Shown piece after piece: positions 46,086-54,974 of a stretch of 64,000 bases of DNA. Numbering within the stretch: the stretch's first letter is position 1; each line of letters starts with the position of its first letter. Below the pieces are notes generated by a model. It had not been told where the DNA came from. It searched no databases and saw only the letters and a list, made by a program, of their open reading frames with translations. Made by a program: the position numbers and the translations under genes. Source of the stretch: Devosia nitrariae (GTDB lineage: Bacteria; Pseudomonadota; Alphaproteobacteria; Rhizobiales; Devosiaceae); the NCBI RefSeq assembly GCF_030160115.1, contig NZ_BSNS01000015.1:1-64000 (forward strand), given 5' to 3'.

Positions 46086-46577
46086 TTGAACATCCGTTAT
46101 CTGCGCCTTTCGGACATCCCGGTCGCCGCCGTGCTGGCGCTGGTCAACGATCCCGCCGTCACCCGCCATATGCCGCTTTCAGGCGCAATGGACGAAGCCA
46201 TGTGCCGCGCCTGGGTCGCAGGCAAGGACGCGCAATGGGTCGATAACGGCTACGGGCCGTGGGCCTTTGAGATTGATGGGGAATTCGCCGGCTGGGGCGG
46301 GTTCCAGAAGGAGGGCGAAGACGCCGATCTTGGTCTCGTGCTGCTGCCGAGATTCTGGGGCGTCGGGGTGAGGCTCGCACGTCTCCTGATCGACAAGGGA
46401 TTCGCTGAGCTGGGTCTCCCCTCGATCATTGCGCTGCTGCCGCCGAGCCGCCGGCACTTGAGGGCGCTCGAGCGGCTCGGCTTCGTCCCGGACGGCTCGA
46501 TCGACTATTCCGGCCGCACATTCCTGCGCTTCCGGCTTTACCGACCGGATCAGGCCGGGTCGAAGTCCCGCCCATGA
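46086..46577 (+). CDS. GNAT N-acetyltransferase
   Basis: A 163-residue GNAT protein: [20 protein letters not shown] start, [20 protein letters not shown] near 56, [20 protein letters not shown] near 81 containing the acetyl-CoA loop, and [20 protein letters not shown] near 121. It belongs to the ribosomal-protein-like or RimJ-type branch (F.G.GGF..). It starts with TTG at 46086, supported by GGGGGAG four bases upstream. Target unknown. Its 3' end overlaps the convergent hexapeptide gene by 28 bases. Confidence 0.85.
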   Translation: MNIRYLRLSDIPVAAVLALVNDPAVTRHMPLSGAMDEAMCRAWVAGKDAQWVDNGYGPWAFEIDGEFAGWGGFQKEGEDADLGLVLLPRFWGVGVRLARLLIDKGFAELGLPSIIALLPPSRRHLRALERLGFVPDGSIDYSGRTFLRFRLYRPDQAGSKSRP

Positions 46578-47104
46578 TCGGGCAGGGGTGTCAGGCCTCT
46601 GGCAAAGCGCCGCGCGTTCTCGATGTAGCCTCGCGCCGAGCGTCTGAGGCCGGCGATCGCCTGTGCGTCGAGCTCGCGCACCAGCTTTCCCGGCGCACCG
46701 ATGACGAGGCTGTTGTCGGGGATCTCCTTGCCTTCGGTGACGAGCGCACCCGCACCGATCAGGCAGTTGGCCCCGATCCTGGCGCCGTTGAGCACCGTCG
46801 CGCCCATGCCGATAAGCGTGTTCGCGCCGATCGTGCAGCCATGCAGTATCGCCTTATGGCCGATGGTGCAGCCGGCTCCGATGGTCAGGGGAAAGCCCAT
46901 GTCGGTGTGGAGCACGACATTTTCTTGCACGTTGCTGCCGATCCCGATTTCGATCGGCTCGTTGTCCCCGCGCGCCACCACGCCGAACCATATGCCGGCA
47001 TCGGCAGAAACGATCACACGGCCGACCAGCACCGCCGTCGGTGCAATCCAGGCAACGTCCGGATCGATCGTCGGGCCAGCGCCGTCGAGCGTGTAGATGG
47101 GCAT
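46550..47104 (-). CDS. Gamma carbonic anhydrase-like hexapeptide protein
   Basis: A 184-residue left-handed beta-helix protein of the gamma-CA (YrdA/PaaY/CaiE) family. GRVIVSADAGIWFGVVARGD near 28, EIGIGSNVQENVVLHTDMGF near 52 with His ligand, then TIGHKAILHGCTIGANTLIG near 80 with two more zinc-ligand His. Coils of the repeat type [I/L]Gxxxx follow to about residue 125, then a C-terminal helix. All three His positions are kept, so hydration of CO2 or a related reaction is possible; most bacterial homologues have no proven activity. Confidence 0.9.
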   Translation of the reverse strand: MPIYTLDGAGPTIDPDVAWIAPTAVLVGRVIVSADAGIWFGVVARGDNEPIEIGIGSNVQENVVLHTDMGFPLTIGAGCTIGHKAILHGCTIGANTLIGMGATVLNGARIGANCLIGAGALVTEGKEIPDNSLVIGAPGKLVRELDAQAIAGLRRSARGYIENARRFARGLTPLPDHGRDFDPA

Positions 47105-47118
47105 GCCGTTTCTCCCTC

Positions 47119-47224
47119 AGAGCGTTTTCAGCAAAGTGGACACCACTTTTGGGGTTCGAAAACGCGACAATTCAACAATTTGGAGCTTTCCCGTTTTGAT
47201 TCAATCGGAACGGGAAAGTTCTAG
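47119..47224. repeat. RIME-like repeat, copy e
   Basis: Begins CAGAGCG, has AAAGTGGACACCACTTT in the first hairpin, CGTTTTC...GAAAACG outer pairing, then AACTTTCCCGTT-type inner palindrome and terminal CTAG. The CTAG contains the stop of the selO gene. Confidence 0.75.
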
Positions 47225-48630
47225 GGCCTGATGGTGTAAGCATCGCGCATCTCACCGATTTCGGCCAGCGTCTGATAAAAGAGCGACCAGTCGTCGGCCT
47301 CGACGATCGGCGCCCATATCGCCTCCATCTCGTCGATCAGCATGGTGCGCGGGCGCGGGCGCGCGAAATAGGCATGGTCGAGATTGACAGTGTTGCTCGG
47401 CGAGAACGCCTCGAGCGCATCGGCGACCGGGCGGAACGCCTCGCTCGCATAGTGGTCGGCCGACGTGCTTTTGGCGGCGCGTTTGGCCGAGAGGACCCCG
47501 CCGCGCCAGTCGAAGAAGAATTGCTCGTAAGGCGCCTGCGAGGCCGAGAGGAACGTAAAGAGCGCCGAGACGAATTCGCTGTCGGCGCTGCCGCCGGCCG
47601 GCTCGAGCCCAAGCCGGGCAAGGATTGCCTCCGGCAATGCCTGCTGAAAGGCCGGCCAGATCGTATTGAGCGGCGGTTCCAGCCGTTCGGCGGAAGCCAG
47701 CGGCAACAGGCATTCGGCCAGCCGCGTCAGGTTCCAGGCCAGCGTGTCCGGTTGCCGCCCAAAGCTATAGAGCCCGGCTTCGTCGAAATAGGCGGCGGTA
47801 AAAGTGGGATCATAGGCCGGCAGGAACCGCCACGGCCCATAGTCGAAGCTCTCGCCGGTGATGTTGATGTTGTCGGTGTTGAGCACGCCATGGACGAACC
47901 CGGCGGCCGTCCATTGTGCCCCGAGAATCGCGACCTTCTCGGTCACCGCCTCAAGGAAGGCGGCCGGCTTGTCCTCGGCCTTGGCCAGGTGCGGGTAATA
48001 GGTGGCGATGCAATAGTCGAGCAGTTTCTCGAGGTTGTGGGATTCCTCGAGAAAAGCGAGGCGCTGGAACGTGCCGATGCGGATGTGCGAATGGCTGAGG
48101 CGCACCAGCACGCTTGAGCGTGTCGGCGACGGCTCGTCGCCGCGCCAGAGCTCCTCGCCGGTCTCGACGAGCGAAAAGGATTTCGAGGTATAGACGCCGA
48201 GAGCTTCCAGCATCTCGGTCGCCAGTACCTCGCGCACGCCCCCCTTGAGGGTGAGCCGTCCGTCGCCTCCGCGCGACCACGGCGTCCTGCCCGAGCCCTT
48301 GGTGCCGAAGTCAAGAAGCCGCCCATCTTCGAGGTCGTAGCACTGGGCATAGAGAAACCCACGCCCATCGCCGAGGTCCGGATTGTAGGTGCGGAACTGG
48401 TGACCGTGATAGCGCAGCGCCAGGGGCGTCTGGAAACTGCCGGGCAATGGCCGGAAGCGGGCGAAATGCGCAATCCAGTCTTCGTCCGAAAGGTGGTCGA
48501 GCCCCACGCGCCGCGCCCAGCGCTGGTCGCGGTGGCGCAGGATTGCCTGGGGAAAATCGGCCGGCCGTACGAGATCGTAGAACTCGTCGCCGAGGGCCTC
48601 GTGATTCTTTGCGGGCTTGAAGACGCTCAT
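47221..48630 (-). CDS. selO: SelO/YdiU family protein adenylyltransferase
   Basis: A 469-residue SelO pseudokinase-fold AMPylase that transfers AMP to protein targets in redox stress. LALRYHGHQFRTYNPDLGDG near 65, GTKGSGRTPWSRGGDGRLTL near 107 (nucleotide loop), VREVLATEMLEALGVYTSKS near 129, SHSHIRIGTFQRL near 165, then GFVHGVLNTDNINITGESFD near 234 and DYGPWRFLPAYDPTF with active-site Asn and Asp. The C-terminal Asn-Pro-x-x-x-x-x-Arg-Asn motif of Escherichia coli SelO is not seen, and the end is RDAYTIRP. ATG 48630 chosen; the frame extends 15 codons. Its stop is inside a RIME repeat. Confidence 0.9.
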   Translation of the reverse strand: MSVFKPAKNHEALGDEFYDLVRPADFPQAILRHRDQRWARRVGLDHLSDEDWIAHFARFRPLPGSFQTPLALRYHGHQFRTYNPDLGDGRGFLYAQCYDLEDGRLLDFGTKGSGRTPWSRGGDGRLTLKGGVREVLATEMLEALGVYTSKSFSLVETGEELWRGDEPSPTRSSVLVRLSHSHIRIGTFQRLAFLEESHNLEKLLDYCIATYYPHLAKAEDKPAAFLEAVTEKVAILGAQWTAAGFVHGVLNTDNINITGESFDYGPWRFLPAYDPTFTAAYFDEAGLYSFGRQPDTLAWNLTRLAECLLPLASAERLEPPLNTIWPAFQQALPEAILARLGLEPAGGSADSEFVSALFTFLSASQAPYEQFFFDWRGGVLSAKRAAKSTSADHYASEAFRPVADALEAFSPSNTVNLDHAYFARPRPRTMLIDEMEAIWAPIVEADDWSLFYQTLAEIGEMRDAYTIRP

Positions 48631-48722
48631 GGTCTTCAACGCATAAGGATCGGCGCACGATCCGTCCATGCCCACGCAGGTGCCGGCTGCGAGAGATGGG
48701 CGGTATTGACAAGTCCAACTTC

Positions 48723-48740
48723 AGTGAGTACCTACTCACT
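48723..48740. promoter_or_regulatory. TetR operator O1
   Basis: AGTGAGTA-CC-TACTCACT, eight-base perfect arms, four bases before the tetR start codon. It overlaps the place of the ribosome binding site. A related palindrome lies upstream of the MFS gene. Confidence 0.7.
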
Positions 48741-48744
48741 CACC

Positions 48745-49314
48745 ATGAAACAAACACGCACCAATCTGTCCGACGCGGACACCCGCAGAGAGGCCATCGT
48801 CGAGGCGGCGCTTGCCGCCTTCGCGCAGAGTGGCTTTGCCGCCACCCCGGTGACTGCCGTTGCGGCTCTCGCCGGCATCAGCCAGGCCTATGTCTTCAAG
48901 CTCTTTCCTTCCAAGGAGGGCCTGTTCGTGGCGGCAGTCGAGCGCTGCTACGAACGCATTGAGGAGACGCTGGAGCAGAGTGCGGGGCGTGCTCGTTCCG
49001 ACGATCCGAATGCGATCCTCTCGGCCATGGGTGACGGCTATGCCGGCCTCATCGCCGATCGCACCATCCTGATGATCCAGGTCCACGCGCAAAGCGCGGC
49101 CGACGTGCCGGCCATCCGCGATGCCGTGAGGCGCGGGCTCGCCCGTATCGTGCGCTTTGCCAAGCACCGCTCGGGCGCCAGCGACGAGGCCGTGCAGAGC
49201 TTCATCGCCTTCGGTCAGCTCTGCCATCTCATCACCACTGCCGACGTCTTCGACCTCGGCGAGGACTGGGCGAGACTCCTCGCCCGCAACATCCGGCACG
49301 TGCCGGCCAACTGA
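48745..49314 (+). CDS. TetR-family regulator
   Basis: A 189-residue TetR regulator. The HTH spans about 13-58 (REAIVEAALAAFAQSGFAAT, then PVTAVAALAGISQAYVFKLF). Then PSKEGLFVAAVERCYERIEE and a ligand-binding helical domain with FIAFGQLCHLITTADVFDLG near 153. ATG 48745; no Shine-Dalgarno visible since the operator occupies that area, so the message could be leaderless. The matched palindromes here and ahead of the MFS gene indicate self-repression and control of the efflux gene. Confidence 0.92.
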   Translation: MKQTRTNLSDADTRREAIVEAALAAFAQSGFAATPVTAVAALAGISQAYVFKLFPSKEGLFVAAVERCYERIEETLEQSAGRARSDDPNAILSAMGDGYAGLIADRTILMIQVHAQSAADVPAIRDAVRRGLARIVRFAKHRSGASDEAVQSFIAFGQLCHLITTADVFDLGEDWARLLARNIRHVPAN

Positions 49315-49436
49315 GCCGGCCGGGACTCTCCGGCAGGAAGCACGTCGACCAAAGGGAAAGGTTGAGCCTTTCCGAACCGGCGCCGAGCGAACCACCCTCC
49401 GGCGGCAAGCGACGCAACGACCCTAACCGAACTAGT

Positions 49437-49452
49437 GAGTGATTGATCACTC
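49437..49452. promoter_or_regulatory. TetR operator O2
   Basis: GAGTGAT-TG-ATCACTC, seven-base perfect arms, 20 bases before the MFS start. Shares the GAGT...ACTC framework and centre spacing with O1, so it is probably bound by the same regulator. Confidence 0.65.
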
Positions 49453-49472
49453 TGTTTACGAGGAGACAAAAG

Positions 49473-50897
49473 ATGACTGTCCTGTCTGCAACCCTCGAAG
49501 GGCTCGCCATCGGGCGCAGTTCCAACCGCTGGCTCGCCCTCACCATCCTGGCGCTTGCCCAGTTCCTCGTGGTGCTCGATGCCTCGATCGTCAACATCGC
49601 CCTGCCGAGCCTCGAGGCCGGCCTCGGGCTCGACCACAACCTGCTGACCTGGGTGATCACCGCCTATGTGCTGCCCTTCGGCGGGCTACTGCTGCTCGGT
49701 GGGCGGCTTGCCGACCGCTACGGTCACCGCAACGTCTTCCTTGCCGGCGTCTTCGGGTTCATTGCCGCTTCGCTCGCCGCCGGTTTCTCGATCAATGGCG
49801 CCATGCTGCTCGCGGCCCGCGCCGTTCAGGGCGCATCCGCGGCCATGCTGGCACCTGCCGCGCTCGCCTTGCTGATGCAGCTCTTTCCGGCCGCTGACGG
49901 CCGCGCCAAGGCGCTCGGTCTCTGGGGCGCCGTCGCCGGCATGGGCAGCGCCGCCGGTGTCCTGCTCGGCGGCGTGCTGACGGCAGGCTTCGGCTGGGCC
50001 GCGATCTTCTTCATCAACGTGCCCGTAGGCCTTGTGGTTCTCGTCACCATTCCGGCCCTTGTCAGCCGCGACGCAGTCAAAGGCCGGGCTCGCCTCGATC
50101 TGCCGGGCGCCGCCACCGTCACCGCCGGCATCGTCGCGCTGGTTGCCGCATTCTCCATGGTCCTCGAGGCCGGCTTCGGTTCGCCCATCACCCTTGGGCT
50201 CGCCGCCGTCGGCATTGTACTCCTCGCCCTCTTCGTCCTCATCGAGATGAAGACAAGCGACCCGCTGGTCTTCTTCGCTATCTTCGCCAACCGCTCGGTC
50301 ACCCTCGGCAACACGATCATGCTGTTGATCGGCGGTGTCACGGTCGGCCTCTTCTTCGTGCTCTCGCTGCACATGCAGAATGTCCTCGGCTATGACGCCA
50401 TGAAGGCAGGCATCAGCCAGCTGCCGCTCGCCATCGCCTTGATCGTCACCGCTGGCATGCTCTCGCCGGCGATCGCCCGTGCTGGTTCAGCGAAGGTTCT
50501 CGCCGCGTCCCTCGTGGTGTTGGCCGCCGGCGTCGGCTGGCTGGCGCTGGCGCCGATCGGGGCCGACTTCCTCGTCCATCTGCTCGGTCCCAGCCTCGTC
50601 ATCGGCATTGGCCTGGGCGGCGCCTTCATCGCCGGTACCGAGCTTGCCGTCCAGGGTGTCGGCGAGGCCGACAGCGGGCTCGCCAGCGGTCTTGTCAACA
50701 CCAGCCAGCAGATCGGTGGGGCACTGGGTCTTGCCCTGATCTTCACCCTCGCCACCGCCCGCACGATCGGGCTCGGCGAGGCTGGAGCCGACGACATAGC
50801 CGCGCTCGGCGGCGGCTACTCGGCCGCCTATCTCGGCGCCGCCGGCCTGGCGCTGCTCGGCGCCCTCATCGCCGGCCTCGGCGGCCGGCGGGCGTAA
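49473..50897 (+). CDS. DHA2-type MFS drug efflux transporter
   Basis: A 474-residue transporter with about 14 hydrophobic segments. QFLVVLDASIVNIALPSLEA near 29 (motif D1, with the Asp in LDASIVN), GGRLADRYGHRNVF near 78 (motif A), RAVQGASAAMLAPAALALLM near 109 (motif B), and a GAVAGMGSAAGVLLGGVLTA segment near 150 (motif C, antiporter). These identify the 14-TM DHA2 (QacA/EmrB) family exporting toxic compounds by proton antiport. AGGAGAC precedes ATG 49473. Likely co-transcribed with the small membrane protein that follows. Confidence 0.92.
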   Translation: MTVLSATLEGLAIGRSSNRWLALTILALAQFLVVLDASIVNIALPSLEAGLGLDHNLLTWVITAYVLPFGGLLLLGGRLADRYGHRNVFLAGVFGFIAASLAAGFSINGAMLLAARAVQGASAAMLAPAALALLMQLFPAADGRAKALGLWGAVAGMGSAAGVLLGGVLTAGFGWAAIFFINVPVGLVVLVTIPALVSRDAVKGRARLDLPGAATVTAGIVALVAAFSMVLEAGFGSPITLGLAAVGIVLLALFVLIEMKTSDPLVFFAIFANRSVTLGNTIMLLIGGVTVGLFFVLSLHMQNVLGYDAMKAGISQLPLAIALIVTAGMLSPAIARAGSAKVLAASLVVLAAGVGWLALAPIGADFLVHLLGPSLVIGIGLGGAFIAGTELAVQGVGEADSGLASGLVNTSQQIGGALGLALIFTLATARTIGLGEAGADDIAALGGGYSAAYLGAAGLALLGALIAGLGGRRA

Positions 50898-50958
50898 CCG
50901 AAGGGCCGACGGTGCGCGCCGGCTCCCTCCACCCTCAAATCCTGAAAGGACAATGCAA

Positions 50959-51315
50959 ATGACCACCGAAGCCTTCGAACAGACACCCTGGGGCAAATCC
51001 CGCAAGATCGCGCCGCGCTACGTGACCTACTCGGCTATCGCCGTGCCGGTGATGGTGCTGACCGGCTGGGCTTTCTTCGCCTCGATCCCGGTTGCGCTCA
51101 TGACCTGGGGCGCGTGGAGGGACAGCCGGATTAGGGCGTTGCGCTGGTGGGCAGGCCTCACCGCCGGCCTCTACGCCATCCCCTTCGTCCAGTACGTGAC
51201 CCGCGCCGATATGGACCTCAGCATGTCCGACATGCTGCATCCCCTGATGGGCGCCGCCATCGCCGTCCCGGCTGGCGTCGTCATCCTCAAGATCTTCAGG
51301 AGCCACCGCGGCTGA
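50959..51315 (+). CDS. Small membrane protein, unknown
   Basis: A 118-residue protein with three hydrophobic segments (TYSAIAVPVMVLTGWAFFAS near residue 23, WWAGLTAGLYAIPFVQYV near 63, and MLHPLMGAAIAVPAGVVILK near 92). It begins with the TTEAFEQTPWGKSRKIAPRY cytoplasmic stretch. Start at ATG 50959 has AGGA eight bases upstream; ATG 50953 is close by. It is encoded 61 bases after the MFS gene on the same strand and ends before a terminator, so it likely belongs to the TetR-controlled unit. No family recognised. Confidence 0.7.
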   Translation: MTTEAFEQTPWGKSRKIAPRYVTYSAIAVPVMVLTGWAFFASIPVALMTWGAWRDSRIRALRWWAGLTAGLYAIPFVQYVTRADMDLSMSDMLHPLMGAAIAVPAGVVILKIFRSHRG

Positions 51316-51331
51316 CGGCCGCCGCTACTGC

Positions 51332-51368
51332 AAAAGAAAGAGCGCTCCGCGAGGAGCGCTCTTTCTGC
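51332..51368. terminator. Bidirectional terminator
   Basis: GAAAGAGCGCTCC-GCGA-GGAGCGCTCTTTC, a 13-pair stem with A-rich and T-rich flanks on both sides. Lies between convergent units, serving the MFS operon and sitABCD. Confidence 0.92.
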
Positions 51369-51379
51369 TTTGAACAGAG

Positions 51380-52222
51380 TCAGACCGTCGCCACGGCCCT
51401 GCGGTTGCGGATCGAGGTCGAGATGAAGACCACGATGAAGGTTGCGGTCATCAAGAGAACGATGGTCGGGGCCGGGGCGCTGTCGAGCCAGAAGCTCGCA
51501 TAGACGCCGGCGATGGTCGCCGAGACGGAAATCGCCACGGCAACGACAAGCATGGTGCCGAGGCGCCTGGCGATGAGGAAGGCGATGGAACCGGGCGCCA
51601 CCAACAGCGCGATGACGAGGATGATGCCAACGGCCTTCAGCGCCCCGACGATGGTCAGCGACAGGATGGCCAGCAGTCCGTAGTGTAGGACCTTGACCGG
51701 CAGGCCGATGGCCGAGGCCTGCTGCTGGTCGAACACGAAGAGCATCAGATCCCGCCAGCGAAAGGCGATGATGCCGGAAACGAGAAGCGCAATGAGGCCG
51801 GTCTCGGCAATGTCGGGCCAGCTGGCCCCGAGCATGTTGCCGAAAAGGATGTGGTCGAGATGCACGTCCGTGGTGATCGAGGTGTAGAGCACGATGCCGA
51901 GCCCGAACATGCCCGAGAACACCACGCCCATCACGGTGTCTTCCTTGATGCGGCTGTTGTCCTTGAGGTAGCCGGTGCCGATCGCGCAGACCATGCCGGC
52001 AACGAAGGCGCCGACGGACAGCGGCAGCCCCACGATATAGGCGAGGACCACCCCCGGCAGGACCGCGTGGCTGACGGCATCGCCCATCAGCGACCAGCCC
52101 TTGAGCACCAGAAAGCAGCTCAGGAGTGCTGCCGGAATCGCCACCAGCACGCCGATGATGAAGGCGTTCTGCATGAACGGGAACTGGAAGGGCCAGGTGA
52201 GACAAAGCAGGAGTTCGCTCAT
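51380..52222 (-). CDS. sitD: Manganese/iron ABC permease SitD
   Basis: A 280-residue ABC-3 family permease. MQNAFIIGVLVAIPAALLSC near 17, LKGWSLMGDAVSHAVLPGVV near 40 (family signature, with the conserved GDA..H), GYLKDNSRIKEDTVMGVVFS near 84, HLDHILFGNMLGASWPDIAE near 121, and LVAPGSIAFLIARRLGTML near 207. ATG 52222 overlaps the sitC stop (ATGA). Last gene of sitABCD. Confidence 0.92.
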   Translation of the reverse strand: MSELLLCLTWPFQFPFMQNAFIIGVLVAIPAALLSCFLVLKGWSLMGDAVSHAVLPGVVLAYIVGLPLSVGAFVAGMVCAIGTGYLKDNSRIKEDTVMGVVFSGMFGLGIVLYTSITTDVHLDHILFGNMLGASWPDIAETGLIALLVSGIIAFRWRDLMLFVFDQQQASAIGLPVKVLHYGLLAILSLTIVGALKAVGIILVIALLVAPGSIAFLIARRLGTMLVVAVAISVSATIAGVYASFWLDSAPAPTIVLLMTATFIVVFISTSIRNRRAVATV

Positions 52223-53073
52223 GACCGCACCCCCTCGGCGATCCGTCGGCGCGCCGCCAGCAGCCCGTGCTTGGGCGCCAGAACGAAGGCCAGGAGGAAG
52301 ATCAGCGTCTGCAGCACGACGATCACGCCGCCTGTGGCGCCATCGAGGAAGTAGCTGACATAGGCGCCGACGAGACTGGTCAGCGTGCCGATGGCGATAG
52401 CGATGATGATGAGCCGGCCAAAGCGGTCGGTGAGGAGATAGGCGGTTGCCCCGGGCGTCACCACCATGGCGATGACGAGGAAGGCGCCGACCGTCTGCAT
52501 GGCCGCGACTGTCGCCGCGCTTAGCAGAGTGAAGAAGATGACCTTCAGCAGGTCCGGATTGAGCCCGACCGAGCGGGCGTGGCTTTCGTCGAAGAAGACC
52601 ACCATCAGGTCGCGCCAGATGACGAGCATGACGCAAAGGCAGACAGCGACAATGATGACGAGCTGCAGCGTGTCGGTGGGCGTCACGGCAAGGATGTTGC
52701 CAAGGACGATCGTCTGGATGTTGACCGAGACCGGCGACACCGAGACCATGAACAGGCCGAGCCCGAAAAAGCCGGTAAAGATCAGCCCGATGACGGCGTC
52801 TTCCCGCAGCTTGGTGCGCTCGGTCAGGAACAGCATCGCCGCTGCCGCCAAGCCTCCGGCAAAAAAGGCGCCGAGCGAGAACGGCAGGCCGAGCATATAG
52901 GCGCCGGCCACCCCCGGCACAATCGAGTGGCTGAGGGCGTCCCCGATCAGCGACCAGCCCTTGAGCATGAGGTAGGCCGAAAGAAAGGCGCACACGCCCC
53001 CGACAAGTGCCGAGACCCAGATGGCGTTGACCATGTAGCCGTAGGAGAACGGTTCGAGCAGGGTATCGATCAT
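52219..53073 (-). CDS. sitC: Manganese/iron ABC permease SitC
   Basis: A 284-residue ABC-3 permease, SitD paralogue: [20 protein letters not shown] near 12, [20 protein letters not shown] near 38, [20 protein letters not shown] near 85, [20 protein letters not shown] near 117, and [20 protein letters not shown] near 203. Overlaps sitB by four bases. Heterodimer with SitD. Confidence 0.93.
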   Translation of the reverse strand: MIDTLLEPFSYGYMVNAIWVSALVGGVCAFLSAYLMLKGWSLIGDALSHSIVPGVAGAYMLGLPFSLGAFFAGGLAAAAMLFLTERTKLREDAVIGLIFTGFFGLGLFMVSVSPVSVNIQTIVLGNILAVTPTDTLQLVIIVAVCLCVMLVIWRDLMVVFFDESHARSVGLNPDLLKVIFFTLLSAATVAAMQTVGAFLVIAMVVTPGATAYLLTDRFGRLIIIAIAIGTLTSLVGAYVSYFLDGATGGVIVVLQTLIFLLAFVLAPKHGLLAARRRIAEGVRS

Positions 53074-53981
53074 TCGGTGTCCTGCTCGGCTGGACCGGTC
53101 TTGCGTTCGCCGGGCCGTCCCGAGGACTGCGTCGTCATGCGGTCCTTTTCACCGTACATGACCAGCGGCCGCTCGTCGTCGGTGATGACCGAAAGAGTCC
53201 TCGGATCTGCGTCGGCATGCAGCCCCTTTCCCTCGAGCACGAAATGGCGCAGGACGCCCCCAAAGGTGACCTCGAGATTCTCGCGGGTAAAGATCTCCTC
53301 GGTCGGTCCATGCGCCAGGACCGTGCCCTTGACCAGCACCGTGCGGTCGCAGAACTCAGGCACGCTGCCCAAATTATGGGTCGAGACCAGGATCACTCGG
53401 CCCTCGTCGCGCAGGTCCCGCAGCAGCGCGACGATGGCGTCCTCGGTCTTGACGTCGACGCCGGTGAACGGCTCGTCGAGGAGGATCACCTGTCCCTCCT
53501 GGGCGAGCGCGCGGGCGAGGAACACGCGCTTCCTCTGCCCGCCGGAAAGCTCGCCGATCTGGCGTTTCCTGAAATCGCTCATGCCAACCCGGGCGAGGGC
53601 ATTTTCAACCATCTCGCGGTCGTGCGGCTTGGGGCGGCGCAACAGTCCCATGTGGCCGTAGCGTCCCATCATCACCACGTCCTCGACGAGAACCGGGAAG
53701 TTCCAGTCGACCTCTTCGCTTTGCGGCACATAGGCCACGAGGTTCTTCTTCAACGCTTCTCGCCCGGACTCGCCGAGGATCTCGACCGACCCTCTGGCGA
53801 GCGGCACGAAGCCCATGATCGCTTTAAAGAGCGTTGATTTGCCCGAACCGTTGACCCCGACGAGGGCGGCAATGGAACCCCGGGGAACCCGGAAGCTCGC
53901 ACGGCTTATGGCCGTGGTGCCGTTGCGGTAGGCGACGGTGATGTCGCGTACGTCGAGGCCGATGGCCGGGATCTGCTTCAC
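53070..53981 (-). CDS. sitB: Manganese/iron ABC ATPase SitB
   Basis: A 303-residue ATPase. Walker [16 protein letters not shown] near 39, Q-loop [20 protein letters not shown] near 84 (the metal-transporter SEEVDW variant), signature [17 protein letters not shown] near 146, Walker [13 protein letters not shown] near 166 and VSTHNLGSV near 199. It starts with GTG overlapping the sitA stop (GTGA). A C-terminal tail of about 40 residues is polar and probably disordered ([20 protein letters not shown]). Confidence 0.93.
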   Translation of the reverse strand: MKQIPAIGLDVRDITVAYRNGTTAISRASFRVPRGSIAALVGVNGSGKSTLFKAIMGFVPLARGSVEILGESGREALKKNLVAYVPQSEEVDWNFPVLVEDVVMMGRYGHMGLLRRPKPHDREMVENALARVGMSDFRKRQIGELSGGQRKRVFLARALAQEGQVILLDEPFTGVDVKTEDAIVALLRDLRDEGRVILVSTHNLGSVPEFCDRTVLVKGTVLAHGPTEEIFTRENLEVTFGGVLRHFVLEGKGLHADADPRTLSVITDDERPLVMYGEKDRMTTQSSGRPGERKTGPAEQDTE

Positions 53982-54868
53982 GGTTCCAGTCCTGCAACGA
54001 TCGTCTGCGTCGTCACGCGCAACAGGTCGAGATAGGTAGGCACCGGCCCATTGGCGTCGGTCAGCGAATCAACATAGAGCACGCCGCCATATTTGGCACC
54101 GGTTTCGCGGGCGACCTGCTCGGCGGGCTCGGGAGAAATGGTGCTCTCCGAAAAGACCGCGGGGATATCGTGCTCGCGCACGAGGTCTATAACGCGGCGC
54201 ACCTGCTGGGGCGTTCCCTGCTGATCGGCGTTGATCGGCCACAGGAACGCTTCCTTGAGGCCGAAGTCGCGGGCGAGATACGAAAACGCGCCCTCGCTCG
54301 ACACCAGCCACTGCCGCTCCTCCGGAATTGCGGCGAGCGCCTCGCGGATCGGCGCGACGGTCGCTTCGATCTCGGCTGAATAGGCGGCGGCATTGGCGTT
54401 GTAGGTCTCCGCGTTCTCCGGATCGTATTCGACAAACGCGGCCCGGATGTTCTCGACATAAACGAGGGCGTCCGACGGCGACATCCAGGCATGAGGGTTA
54501 GGCTTGCCCGAATAGGGCCCGTCCGCGATGCTCATAGGCTCGACCCCATCCGAAAGGATGACGCTCGGAATGTCGCCGAGGTTGGAGAGGAACTGCTCGA
54601 ACCAGAGTTCGAGGTTCAGCCCATTGTAGAGGATAAGGTCGGCGTCCTGCGCGCCGATTAGGTCGCCGGGCGTGGGTTGATAGTTGTGGATCTCGGCCCC
54701 CGGCTTGGTGATGGAAACGACCTCGGCTGCGTCCCCGGCAACGTTACGTGCCATATCGGCGAGGATGGTGAAGCTGGTGACGGCCTTGAACCCATCCTGG
54801 GCATGAGCCGGCAAGCTCGTCGCCAGGGCGGTGACGGCAATCAGCGAAATGAAAAGACGACGATGCAT
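53978..54868 (-). CDS. sitA: Manganese/iron binding protein SitA
   Basis: A 296-residue cluster A-I (PsaA/SitA) metal-binding protein. Signal peptide [20 protein letters not shown] ending AHA. Metal ligands: His in [13 protein letters not shown] at residue 61, His in [11 protein letters not shown] near 125, Glu in [15 protein letters not shown] near 190 and Asp in YVDSL near 265, the H-H-E-D set that prefers Mn(II) or Fe(II) over Zn(II). No His-rich loop. ATG 54868 directly precedes the signal peptide. Its promoter holds a Mur/Fur-type box. Confidence 0.93.
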   Translation of the reverse strand: MHRRLFISLIAVTALATSLPAHAQDGFKAVTSFTILADMARNVAGDAAEVVSITKPGAEIHNYQPTPGDLIGAQDADLILYNGLNLELWFEQFLSNLGDIPSVILSDGVEPMSIADGPYSGKPNPHAWMSPSDALVYVENIRAAFVEYDPENAETYNANAAAYSAEIEATVAPIREALAAIPEERQWLVSSEGAFSYLARDFGLKEAFLWPINADQQGTPQQVRRVIDLVREHDIPAVFSESTISPEPAEQVARETGAKYGGVLYVDSLTDANGPVPTYLDLLRVTTQTIVAGLEP

Positions 54869-54911
54869 TGCAGATCCCTTGAAATACGAACCTTGGCACA
54901 CATAATGCAAC

Positions 54912-54926
54912 TGCAAATCATTCGCA
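54912..54926. promoter_or_regulatory. Mur/Fur-type box upstream of sitA
   Basis: TGCAAAT-C-ATTCGCA, a 15-base near-palindrome with a single mismatch, 44 bases upstream of the sitA start. It agrees with the TGCAAATnATTTGCA-like boxes described for alphaproteobacterial Mur/Fur at sit promoters. A fur/mur gene is 2.3 kb away. Confidence 0.7.
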
Positions 54927-54974
54927 AGTAGGTTGCCGAGAAGGACTCAACCCAGGCGCGGGGCCCGGCCAGCG

